DNA of 64,000 bases from Mycobacterium triplex. Its GTDB lineage: Bacteria > Actinomycetota > Actinomycetes > Mycobacteriales > Mycobacteriaceae. Shown one piece after another: positions 23,677 through 31,972 of this stretch (position 1 is its first letter; every line of letters starts with the position of its first letter). The notes beneath the pieces are model-generated. The model saw only the letters and a program-made list of their open reading frames with translations. It was not told where the DNA came from and did no database searches. Location: assembly GCF_000689255.1 (NCBI RefSeq), contig NZ_HG964446.1:5383784-5447783 (forward strand), given 5' to 3'. Made by a program: the position numbers and the translations under genes.

Positions 23677-24900
23677 ATGCCGGACGCACTGAAGCGCCGG
23701 GTGCAAGCCTGGGCGCGGCGAAAAGAACAGTTGCTGCCCTACGGCTTCAGCATGACCGTCGTGGCCGGTTTCGACGCGATGATGGTCGTGGTAGGCACCA
23801 TCGCGGCCCTACAGCGCCCTGCTTCCGAGTGGCCGATCGTGGTGATCGCGATGGTGATCGCGTTCAGCCCCGAGATCGTGTTCTTCACCTTCGATCTCAG
23901 CAGCGTCGCCGACCGGCACGAGGGACTCACGCTGTGGGCGGCGTTCATGGTGGGGACCGCGATCCTGCTGTTCGCCACTCCCACCGCGATCACCGGCGAT
24001 TTCGCTCCGCTGATGCTGACGCTGACCGTCGGCATGGTCAGCGCCATCACCTCCGCGCGCGGCGGCGCCCTCGCCGCTGCTTCCGCGGCCGCCCTGTTGG
24101 GGTACGCGGCGGCCATGCACCGCCTGAACACCCCGGCGCTGTACCTGGCTTTCGTCGCAATCGGCTGGCTCGTCGGCTATCTCATGCGCACTCAGCAAGA
24201 CCTGCTCACCAAGCAGGGCCAGATGCAGGACCAGCTGGCCCAGCACGCGGCCGCCGATGAACGCCGGCGCATCGCCCGGGAAGTACACGACGTGATCGCG
24301 CATTCGCTCAGCGTCACCTTGCTGCACCTGACCGGCGCGCGCCACGCGCTCGAGCACGACGGCGTCGACGAGGACTCTGTTCGCGCCCTGCAGCGCGCCG
24401 AACACCTTGGGCGACAGGCGATGGCCGACATTCGGCGCACCGTCGGACTACTCGATGCCGAAACCACGGCACTCACCCCAGAACCCGCGATCACCGATAT
24501 CCCCACTCTGGTCGAGGATTTCAGCCGCGCGGGGCTCAACGTCAGCTTCGGGGCCAGTGGATCCTTCGACGACGTTTCCGCGGCCGCGGGACTGGCGTTG
24601 TACCGGATCGCCCAGGAGTCACTGGCCAACGTCGCCAAGCACGCGCCCGATGCGGCGGCCCGGATCACCCTCACCGCCTCGCGAAACTCAGCGACGCTCA
24701 GCGTGGTCAACGATCTCCCTGCCGCGCATCACGAGTGGACGGTGACGCCCGGGCGCGGGTTGCAGGGTATGACACAACGCATCGAATTACTAGGCGGCAC
24801 AATTAGTTTCGGCCCGAGAAGGGACGGGTGGTCGGTGTATGCCAGCGTGCCGTCGGGCGCCCACGAATCCGACCCGTCGGCCCGGGTGCAAGCCTCGTGA
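23677..24900 (+). CDS. NarL-type sensor histidine kinase (HisKA_3)
   Basis: 407 residues. The N-terminal 170 contain about five to six hydrophobic helices. The HisKA_3 dimerisation domain follows with phospho-His in ERRRIAREVHDVIAHSLSVT (about residue 206). The ATPase domain has LYRIAQESLANVAKHAPDAA and a glycine-rich GRGLQGMTQRIELLGG near the end. ATG 23677 starts the family-like part; the frame is open upstream without a good start. GTGA overlap couples it to the response regulator. The stimulus is unknown. Confidence 0.92.
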   Translation: MPDALKRRVQAWARRKEQLLPYGFSMTVVAGFDAMMVVVGTIAALQRPASEWPIVVIAMVIAFSPEIVFFTFDLSSVADRHEGLTLWAAFMVGTAILLFATPTAITGDFAPLMLTLTVGMVSAITSARGGALAAASAAALLGYAAAMHRLNTPALYLAFVAIGWLVGYLMRTQQDLLTKQGQMQDQLAQHAAADERRRIAREVHDVIAHSLSVTLLHLTGARHALEHDGVDEDSVRALQRAEHLGRQAMADIRRTVGLLDAETTALTPEPAITDIPTLVEDFSRAGLNVSFGASGSFDDVSAAAGLALYRIAQESLANVAKHAPDAAARITLTASRNSATLSVVNDLPAAHHEWTVTPGRGLQGMTQRIELLGGTISFGPRRDGWSVYASVPSGAHESDPSARVQAS

Positions 24901-25565
24901 ACGACGACGAATCCCTGGTGAATGCGCTGATCGTCGACGATCAGGAGCTGGTCAGATCCGGCCTGTCGCTGATCCTGCGCGCCAAGCACGGCATCGTCGT
25001 GGTCGGCGAATGTTCGGACGGCGACGAGGTTCCCGATGCCGTGGCGCGACATCAGCCCGACGTCGTGGTCATGGACCTGCGCATGAAACGCGTGGACGGG
25101 ATCGAGGCAACCCGGCGGCTGACCGAAAGCGGCGGGCCACCGGTGCTTGCGCTGACCACGTTCAACGACGACGAACTGCTATCCGGTGTATTACGCGCCG
25201 GCGCCGCGGGTTTCGTGCTCAAGGACTCGCCGGCCGAGGAACTCATCCGCGCCGTCCGGGCCGTTGGCAGCGGCAACAGCTACCTCGACCCTGCCGTCAC
25301 CGGGCGGGTACTGACGACCTATCGCACCACCGCTGCACCGCGCGCGGTCCCCGCCGTCTCGATCGACGAGCTCACGCCGCGGGAACGCGATGTGCTCACC
25401 CTGATCGCCAAGGGGCACACCAACGCTGAGATCGCCGACGAGCTGTTCATCTCCGGTCTCACAGTGAAAACGCACATCGGTCGCATCTTCACCAAGCTCG
25501 GGTTGCGTGACCGCGCCGCCGCGATCGTCTTCGCCTACGAGCACCGCATCATCGCCCCGTCCTGA
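24897..25565 (+). CDS. NarL/LuxR-type response regulator
   Basis: 222 residues from GTG 24897, overlapping the kinase stop by GTGA. The receiver domain has the acidic pair and phospho-Asp (ALIVDDQELVRSGLSLIL, then VVVMDLRMKRVDGIEATRRL) and the conserved Thr/Lys (LALTTFN, FVLKDSP). The C-terminal LuxR-type HTH is LTPRERDVLTLIAKGHTNAE, IADELFISGLTVKTHIGRIF. It is the cognate partner of the kinase. The inverted repeat before the kinase gene is its most likely autoregulatory site; other targets are not visible here. Confidence 0.95.
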   Translation: MNDDESLVNALIVDDQELVRSGLSLILRAKHGIVVVGECSDGDEVPDAVARHQPDVVVMDLRMKRVDGIEATRRLTESGGPPVLALTTFNDDELLSGVLRAGAAGFVLKDSPAEELIRAVRAVGSGNSYLDPAVTGRVLTTYRTTAAPRAVPAVSIDELTPRERDVLTLIAKGHTNAEIADELFISGLTVKTHIGRIFTKLGLRDRAAAIVFAYEHRIIAPS

Positions 25566-25573
25566 GGATGCGA

Positions 25574-27088
25574 CTACGGTAACACCGTGTGCATCAGCAT
25601 CACGTCGTACGCCGACCACAGCGACAGGTTGAAGTACAGGTCCCGGCCCGACGACCAGGGGTGGATCATCGGCGCGTAGATGCCGCCTGGCATCGAGAAC
25701 GACGAGACGAGCGGCTGCTCTGCGCTCCATGGCCCCTGCGGCGTCGGCGCTGTCCGCGCCACGACGTCGTTGCTGCCGCCGTTGGTGTACAGCACCAGAT
25801 ATTGCTTCAGGTAGCTGTTGTACTGGGCCGACATCTCGCCGACCGGCCCGGGCCAAAGCGGCGTCGCCGCACCAGGATTGGCCGGGATCCAGTGGCCGCC
25901 GTTGTCGCCGTTCCAGTACTGGTACTTGCTCAAGTCGGGAAGCTGACTCGGCGCAACGCGCGACAGGTACGCCGCACCGCCACGTCCCGACGGCGTTCCG
26001 AAGTTGTAGATGTAGCCGTCCTGCCCCTTCATGAACGCACCCATTTGGAAGTTCTCATTGCCCGGGGTGAACCCGGCGCCGGGCACGGTATCGGGTGCGG
26101 CCGTCCGGATCGAACTTGGGAAGATCCCCCAGTTCTGGCCGTTGTCATTGGATCTCGCGATGGCCGAATAGTTCGTCGACCATTCGCCGTCACGACCCCA
26201 TTGCCGGATCGACATGTAGCTCATGTACTGCGTCCGGCCCAGTGATATGCCCGACGTCGGGATGATTCCGGTTTCGTGCCTTGCCTTGTGGATGGTGTTG
26301 ACCACCTGCTTGGACAGGCCGTTGGTCCACACCGGGGAACCAGAGTAGTTGTTGTTGGGCACACCGTCGGCGATGTGGATTCCGTGCGACAGATCATGGT
26401 CGTTACTGCGGAACAGCACGTTGTACCGCCATTGCTGGCCGCGGACCTTGCAGTAGCCGAAGGTGTCACCGAAGGCCATCAAGGCCTGGCGGTTTGCGGG
26501 ATCGCCGTTGTCCCAAATGATTCCAAGGTCCGTCCCAGAAATGCCGAAACGTTGCAGGGTCTTGTTCGGGCCGTTCGGTCCGGTGACCCAGTCGACCAGC
26601 GAGGTCGGCGCTCCCGCGATCTGGGCGGGAGGTGGCGGTGCCGCCTCGGGCGCCGGCTGGGGCGCCGGCTGCGGACCCGGGGGAGCCGCATTCGGCCGCA
26701 GCGGGGTCACATTCGGCGACTGCGGCAACCCCGGCACGGGCGGGTTCGGCGCCGGCGGCGGCACGACACCGGCCTGCGGAACCATCGGAGCCGAGTAGCG
26801 CTGGCCGGCGCCGGTAGTCGGCTTGAGGAACGAAGAGATCAGCGGGCCCAACTTGGGCAGCGGCGCCTGGTCATTCGCGTGCGACGGCCGTCGCCCGGTC
26901 GGCGGTTGGACGACCGGCTGAGGCGCGGGCATGGCCGGCGGCGCGGCGGGAGGTTCGACGTTGGCCTCGGGCGCCCCGCAGGGTGTGGCGTTTGCTGACG
27001 GCGCAGGGCCCGCCGCAACGATGTATGCGATTGCGGCCACCGGCACCAGCGCTAGCGACATGGTCCGAAGAATCCCCGACAAAGTCAC
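25574..27088 (-). CDS. Exported DUF4185 protein with proline-rich N-terminal region
   Basis: About 504 residues. A hydrophobic signal segment (MSLALVPVAAIAYIVAAGPA, cleavage probable after ANA) is followed by a Pro/Ala-rich low-complexity region (residues about 40-160). The remaining 330 residues form the DUF4185 domain, seemingly a beta-propeller of glycosidase-like fold: GTDLGIIWDNGDPANRQALM, FGDTFGYC, SGSPVWTNGLSK and DGYIYNFGTPSGRGGAAYLS. GTG 27088 follows GGAAGG closely; start choice is uncertain. Function unknown; the proline-rich part may span the cell wall. It converges on the response regulator gene, with 8 bp between stops. Confidence 0.82.
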   Translation of the reverse strand: MTLSGILRTMSLALVPVAAIAYIVAAGPAPSANATPCGAPEANVEPPAAPPAMPAPQPVVQPPTGRRPSHANDQAPLPKLGPLISSFLKPTTGAGQRYSAPMVPQAGVVPPPAPNPPVPGLPQSPNVTPLRPNAAPPGPQPAPQPAPEAAPPPPAQIAGAPTSLVDWVTGPNGPNKTLQRFGISGTDLGIIWDNGDPANRQALMAFGDTFGYCKVRGQQWRYNVLFRSNDHDLSHGIHIADGVPNNNYSGSPVWTNGLSKQVVNTIHKARHETGIIPTSGISLGRTQYMSYMSIRQWGRDGEWSTNYSAIARSNDNGQNWGIFPSSIRTAAPDTVPGAGFTPGNENFQMGAFMKGQDGYIYNFGTPSGRGGAAYLSRVAPSQLPDLSKYQYWNGDNGGHWIPANPGAATPLWPGPVGEMSAQYNSYLKQYLVLYTNGGSNDVVARTAPTPQGPWSAEQPLVSSFSMPGGIYAPMIHPWSSGRDLYFNLSLWSAYDVMLMHTVLP

Positions 27089-27497
27089 ACCCTTCCAGAA
27101 GCGAGACGCCACATTGACGTACGCAGTTGGCTCATGTGACGATAGTGATTCACGGGGCATATGTGACCAGCCGGCAGCTAATAGGTATGCATCCGTGACC
27201 GTGTCGAAACCCAGGTTTCAAGCGATTCCCAGGTGGATTTGCTACATGCATCACCCCGGGCCCCCGCTGCCGGTCCTCGACCCCGGCGGTCGCGCCGCCA
27301 TCCGGCCCCCGGCGCTACCGAAACCCACCGGCGTACCCGCGATCCTTCAGGCGCGCGGCCAACGGGCCGGGGACAACCGGCGTTGCCAGGCCGGACCCGG
27401 TACGCTCCCATCCGCAGCACATCCATCATCCCGGTGATCCGCAGGGACGCGGTCCGGCCTCCCGAGTGGGTGGGCGGTCCGCCAAGGAGGGCGAGCG
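27089..27497. other. 409-bp divergent intergenic region
   Basis: Between the DUF4185 gene and the MHS transporter. It must contain promoters for both, but I recognise no gene or clear operator. Frames on both strands are of arbitrary, proline- and arginine-rich composition. Confidence 0.5.
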
Positions 27498-28913
27498 GTG
27501 AGCACAGCTAATGGGTTGCAGCCCAGACGATTCGGGCCCGGACGCGCATACCTTAACCGCGTGGTGGCCGCCTCGATGGCCGGCACCGTCGTCGAATGGT
27601 ACGAGTTCTTTCTCTACGGCACCGCAGCCACCCTGGTGTTCGGAAAGGTCTTTTTCGCCAAAGGAGGCAACGACCTCGACGCCGTTTTCGCCGCCTTCGT
27701 GACCTACGCGGTCGGCTTCGCCGCGCGGCCCTTGGGCGGCATCGTCTTCGGCCAGCTCGGGGATCGTTACGGACGCAAGAAGCTGCTGCAGCTGAGCCTG
27801 CTGCTGGTCGGCGCCTCCACCTTCGGAATGGGTTGTCTGCCGACGTTCGCTCAGATCGGATACTGGGCCCCGGCGCTGCTGGTGACGTTGCGATTCATCC
27901 AGGGCTTCGCCGTCGGCGGGGAGTGGGGCGGGGCGGTTCTGCTGGTCGCCGAGCACAGCCCGAACGCCAGCCGCGGATTCTGGGCCAGTTGGCCACAGGC
28001 GGGCGTACCGGGCGGGAACATGCTGGCCACCGCGGTGCTGCTGGTCCTGACCTCGACCCTGACCGACGCGGAATTCCTCAGCTGGGGCTGGCGGGTGGCC
28101 TTCTGGTTGTCCGCCATCGTCGTCCTGATCGGCTACTACATCCGCACCAAGGTCACCGACGCCCCGATCTTCCTCGAAGCGCAGCGACAGGCGGAGCGCG
28201 CCAAATCGACTCGGGCCGGTGTCCTGGAAGTGATAAAGCGTTATCCGCGCGGCATTTTCACCGCCATGGGACTGCGGGTGGGCGAAAACATCATGTACTA
28301 CCTGGTGGTCACCTTCTCGATCACATATCTGAAGGTGCATGTCCACGCGAACACCAAAGCCATCTTGTGGTGGCTGTTGATCGCGCACGCCGCGCATTTC
28401 GCGGTCATTCCCTTTTTCGGCCATCTCAGCGACCGATTCGGCAGGCGCCCAGTCTATTTCGCCGGTGCTGTCGCGACCGCCACCTGGGGGTTCTTCGCCT
28501 TCCCGATGATGAACAGCGGCCGCAACGCGATCATCATGTCCGCGGTCGTCATCGGCCTGGTGTTCCACGGCGTGATGTACGCGGTTCAGCCGTCCGCGAT
28601 GGCCGAGATGTTTCCGACCCGGATGCGGTATTCGGGGGTGTCGCTCGGATACCAGGTCACCTCGATCGTGGCCGGGTCGCTCGCGCCGATCATCGCCGTT
28701 CGACTGCTCGAGACCTACAAATCGGCGGTGCCCATCGCCTGGTACCTGGCCGCCGCCGCCGCGGTGAGCGCGGTCGCCGCCGTGGCCGCCCGCGAGACCA
28801 GGGGCATCGACCTGGCCGATGTTGATCTCGCCGATTATCACAATGCGCGGGAGGGGTCCACGCAGCCTCCGGATGGACCCGAACCCACCGAACTTGTCGG
28901 GGGCACCGTCTAG
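27498..28913 (+). CDS. MHS-family (metabolite:H+ symporter) MFS transporter
   Basis: 471 residues with twelve predicted membrane helices. The MHS signature is strong: GTVVEWYEFFLYGTAATLVF at the N-terminus, ARPLGGIVFGQLGDRYGRKK (MFS motif A), GFAVGGEWGGAVLLVAEHSP, and the second-half motif GHLSDRFGRRPVYFAGA. Relatives carry osmolytes, dicarboxylates, shikimate or aromatic acids; the substrate here cannot be told. GTG 27498 follows GGAGGGCGAG. In H37Rv this position has a betaine transporter (betP) nearby, a different family as I recall. Confidence 0.92.
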   Translation: MSTANGLQPRRFGPGRAYLNRVVAASMAGTVVEWYEFFLYGTAATLVFGKVFFAKGGNDLDAVFAAFVTYAVGFAARPLGGIVFGQLGDRYGRKKLLQLSLLLVGASTFGMGCLPTFAQIGYWAPALLVTLRFIQGFAVGGEWGGAVLLVAEHSPNASRGFWASWPQAGVPGGNMLATAVLLVLTSTLTDAEFLSWGWRVAFWLSAIVVLIGYYIRTKVTDAPIFLEAQRQAERAKSTRAGVLEVIKRYPRGIFTAMGLRVGENIMYYLVVTFSITYLKVHVHANTKAILWWLLIAHAAHFAVIPFFGHLSDRFGRRPVYFAGAVATATWGFFAFPMMNSGRNAIIMSAVVIGLVFHGVMYAVQPSAMAEMFPTRMRYSGVSLGYQVTSIVAGSLAPIIAVRLLETYKSAVPIAWYLAAAAAVSAVAAVAARETRGIDLADVDLADYHNAREGSTQPPDGPEPTELVGGTV

Positions 28914-29315
28914 GCCCAATGCGCCGCTGAGCAGGAAGAACCCTCGTTCACACAGGTCAGAGCGATCTCAGCGAACTTGACACTAGTTAATTCGCGATGT
29001 TTGCCGGGCGGTGAGGATGGTAATGCCCCAACAGGGTGGGCGCGTCGGCCGGCCTACGCGCCCATCTAGGTCCCGTCGGTTCAGCCCGAGAGCCGACGGG
29101 TCCGCCATTTCCGGGGCAGATTCTCCAAACATCTGGTGTCAATCGCAGTCAAACCGCGCCTACGCCCGCAACCGAGCAACTACTGTGCAGCTACCGAGTG
29201 CCCTGGCGGGCAATCGAGCTTCCCAGTCACAGCACTTGGCCACATTCGGTTTCCCGTACCTGACAGTCGATCGAAGGCGAGACCCGGATCGTGATCAGCT
29301 AAGGAGATTGCTGCG
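28914..29315. other. 402-bp upstream region of the PPE gene
   Basis: No intact gene is recognised; in particular no PE gene precedes the PPE gene, although PE7 does so in M. tuberculosis as I recall. It contains a stem-loop at 29072-29100 and a good ribosome site (AAGGAG) near its end. Confidence 0.55.
29072..29100. repeat. Stem-loop in the PPE upstream region
   Basis: CCCGTCGG (29072-29079) pairs perfectly with CCGACGGG (29093-29100), loop 13 bases, 215 bp before the PPE start. It may be a terminator for the MHS gene, an operator or a leader hairpin. Confidence 0.45.
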
Positions 29316-30593
29316 GTGGATTTCGGGATGTTGCCTCCCGACGTCAATTCGGGTCGGATATATGCAGGTCCGGGCGCCGATTCGATGTTAGCCGCGGCGG
29401 CCGCCTGGGATGGCTTGGCTACCGAATTGAGTTTCGCCGCGGATGCGTACGGGCGGGTGGTCTCGGGCCTGATCGTCGAGCCGTGGGTGGGTCCCGCGGC
29501 ATCGGCAATGGCGGCCGCGGCCGCTGCGTACGTGAGCTGGCTGGCCGGTGCCGCGGCGCTAGCGGGGCAAACGGCCATACAGGCCAGGACAGCCGCGGCG
29601 GCGTTCGAGTCGGCGTTTGCGATGACGGTGCCGCCGCCGCTGATCGCCGCGAACCGCAGCCAATTGATGATGCTGGTCGCGACGAACATCCTGGGTCAGA
29701 ACACCGCGGCGATCGAAGCCCTGCAGGCCGAGTACGCCGAGATGTGGGCACAGGACGCCGTCGCAATGTACGGGTATGCGGGGATGTCCGCCGCCGCGTC
29801 GGAACTGACGCCGTTCACCCAACCGACGCAAAGCACCAACCCGGGTGGCCCCGCGGCCCAAGCCGCGGCAGTCGCCCGAGCCGCAGCCGATGCGACCGGA
29901 ACAAACGCAGAGACGGTAACGGAGATGTTTCCCGGTTCCGTGGTAGACGGCGTAGCTGCGATGTCGACACCTTCGGATCCGCTGGCATCGGTAACTCAGG
30001 CGTCGAACATCGCCCCTCAAGCGGCCGCCTCCGCTCTGCAAATCTCAACCCCGATAGGCGATTTGGATGCCGTCGCCCTCTACATCGCCTGCACCGCAAC
30101 CGGCAGTCTCGCCATGGCGATCACCAACACCACCCGACCGTGGCAGTCCGTCAGCGGCACTGGCATAGGCACCGGCAATCCTGACGGTGGCGGTGTGAGT
30201 CCGACTCAAGGCAATGCGGTGAATTCGACGACGGACGCGCTGCGAGCAATGGGCCCGGGGGGAAGCACCACGCCGGTCTACGCAGGCGTCGGCCACGCGA
30301 GCATGGTGGGATCGTTGTCGGTGCCGCACGGCTGGACCACGGCCGCCCCGGAGATACAACTTGCCGCAGCAGCGCTGCCCACCGTTAGTCCCGTCACGGA
30401 CCCGACGCTGCTGGACGGTAACGCGGCAAGCCTGCTCAGCGCGATGGCACTGGCGAATTGGGCCGCACGCGGTGCCGGCAACGGCAACGGCACCCGCACC
30501 AAGACCGACGCCGCCGCCCCCGCGGCGGAGGAACGCAAACCCACTGTGGTGGTAATACAGAAGCCGCCGCCCCCCGGGGCCGGGCCGCTCTGA
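29316..30593 (+). CDS. PPE family protein, SVP subgroup
   Basis: 425 residues from GTG 29316, preceded by AAGGAG. The PPE domain occupies about residues 1-170: MDFGMLPPDVNSGRIYAGPG, then WDGLATELSFAADAYGRVVS, ASAMAAAAAAYVSWL, and the WxG-type bend. The PPE-SVP motif is present near residue 335: GSLSVPHGWTTAAPE. The tail is Gly/Asn/Thr-rich and ends PPPPGAGPL. PPE proteins are secreted by ESX (type VII) systems, normally with a PE partner, but none is encoded next to it. Its place next to the thiolase-like gene matches PPE14. Confidence 0.93.
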   Translation: MDFGMLPPDVNSGRIYAGPGADSMLAAAAAWDGLATELSFAADAYGRVVSGLIVEPWVGPAASAMAAAAAAYVSWLAGAAALAGQTAIQARTAAAAFESAFAMTVPPPLIAANRSQLMMLVATNILGQNTAAIEALQAEYAEMWAQDAVAMYGYAGMSAAASELTPFTQPTQSTNPGGPAAQAAAVARAAADATGTNAETVTEMFPGSVVDGVAAMSTPSDPLASVTQASNIAPQAAASALQISTPIGDLDAVALYIACTATGSLAMAITNTTRPWQSVSGTGIGTGNPDGGGVSPTQGNAVNSTTDALRAMGPGGSTTPVYAGVGHASMVGSLSVPHGWTTAAPEIQLAAAALPTVSPVTDPTLLDGNAASLLSAMALANWAARGAGNGNGTRTKTDAAAPAAEERKPTVVVIQKPPPPGAGPL

Positions 30594-30738
30594 GGTATCC
30601 CGTCGGCAGCCGAATTGCGAAGTCGGACACCCGGTCCCGCTAGTCGCGGTCGGCATTACGGTGGCGTCAATCGGACACCGGGCGGGCCGACATCGTGGAA
30701 TTCCTCATCGGGCGCACCGCTGGTAGTAGCGTACAGCT

Positions 30739-31971
30739 ATGGACGACGGAGTCTGGATTCTCGGTGGCTACCAAAGCGATTTCGCCCGCAACCTGACGAA
30801 GGAGAACCGCGACTTCGCGGCGTTGACCGCCGAGGTTGTCGACGGCACCCTCGCTGCGGCAAAAGTCGACGCCACCGACATCGGAGTGGTCCACGTCGCG
30901 AATGCCTTCGGCGAGATGTTCGCCAGCCAGGGGCACCTCGGCGCCATGCCCGCCACGGTGTGTGACGGGCTCTGGGACACCCCCGCTTCCCGGCACGAGG
31001 CCGCGTGCGCGTCCGGCAGCGTCGCGGCACTGTCGGCGATCGCCGATCTACGCTCCGGCGCCTACGACACCGCGCTCGTCATCGGGATCGAGCTGGAGAA
31101 ACCGGTGCCCGGCGACGTCGCCGCCGTCTATCTGGGCGCCGCCGCGTGGACCGGACACGAGGGCGCCGACGCGCGCTACCTGTGGCCGTCGATGTTCGCC
31201 CAGGTTGCCGACGAGTACGACCGGCGCTATGGCCTGGACGACGCCCACCTGCGGGCCATCGCGCAGCTCAACTTCGCCAACGCCCGGCGCAACCCCAACG
31301 CCCAGACCCGCGGGTGGACCGTTCCCGACCCGATCACGGCCGACGACACGACCAACCCGATCACCGAAGGCCGGCTGCGCCGCTACGACTGCAGCCAAAT
31401 GACCGACGGCGGTGCGGGTTTGGTCCTGGTCAACGACGCCTACCTGCGCGACCATCCCGACGCGCGCCCGATCGGCCGCATCGACGGGTGGGGCCACCGC
31501 ACGGTCGGGCTGGGTCTGCAGCAGAAGCTGGACCGGTCCGCCTCGCAAAACAACGGGGATCCTTACGTCCTGCCCCATGTGCGATCGGCGGTGCTGGACG
31601 CGCTGCGGCGCGCGCAGGTCTCCCTGGACGACATCGACGGGTTCGAAGTGCACGACTGCTTCACGCCCAGCGAATACCTCGCCATCGACCACATCGGGCT
31701 GACCGGTCCGGGCGAGTCGTGGAAGGCCATCGAGAACGGGGAGATCGAAATCGGCGGCCGGCTCCCGATCAACCCCAGCGGCGGGCTGATCGGCGGTGGG
31801 CACCCGGTCGGGGCCTCGGGGGTGCGAATGCTGCTGGACGCGGCCAAACAGGTCGGCGGCGCCGCCGGTGATTATCAGGTCGAGGGCGCAAAGGCCTTCG
31901 GGACGCTGAACTTCGGCGGCAGCACCGCCACGACGGTAAGTTTCGTCGTGGGCACGACCAAAGGCGCATGA
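30739..31971 (+). CDS. Thiolase-like/lipid-transfer acetyl-CoA acetyltransferase (Rv0914c-like)
   Basis: 410-residue thiolase-fold protein of the SCP-x/lipid-transfer type. The nucleophile Cys is in HEAACASGSVAALSAIADLR (about residue 92); the other thiolase elements are VHDCFTPSEYLAIDHIGLTG and the C-terminal GGGHPVGASGVRML (GHPxGxSG). Proteins of this branch act in beta-oxidation or sterol side-chain cleavage, or as non-canonical retro-aldolase partners; the reaction is not defined. The stop is one base before the start of the oxygenase gene, implying an operon of lipid or isoprenoid metabolism. Confidence 0.9.
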   Translation: MDDGVWILGGYQSDFARNLTKENRDFAALTAEVVDGTLAAAKVDATDIGVVHVANAFGEMFASQGHLGAMPATVCDGLWDTPASRHEAACASGSVAALSAIADLRSGAYDTALVIGIELEKPVPGDVAAVYLGAAAWTGHEGADARYLWPSMFAQVADEYDRRYGLDDAHLRAIAQLNFANARRNPNAQTRGWTVPDPITADDTTNPITEGRLRRYDCSQMTDGGAGLVLVNDAYLRDHPDARPIGRIDGWGHRTVGLGLQQKLDRSASQNNGDPYVLPHVRSAVLDALRRAQVSLDDIDGFEVHDCFTPSEYLAIDHIGLTGPGESWKAIENGEIEIGGRLPINPSGGLIGGGHPVGASGVRMLLDAAKQVGGAAGDYQVEGAKAFGTLNFGGSTATTVSFVVGTTKGA

Positions 31972-31972
31972 C

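Noticed and set aside
10377..28900. Integrated prophage or genomic island bounded by tRNA attachment repeats
   Set aside because: No integrase, transposase or phage structural gene, and no second copy of the tRNA 3' end seen by eye.
27426..28919. 497-codon open frame on the minus strand opposite the MHS transporter
   Set aside because: Highly charged, His/Gly/Asp-rich antisense frame; the plus strand has a clear 12-helix transporter.
29011..29391. 126-codon frame before and into the PPE gene, considered as a PE gene
   Set aside because: It lacks the PE N-terminal pattern and overlaps the PPE start in another frame.
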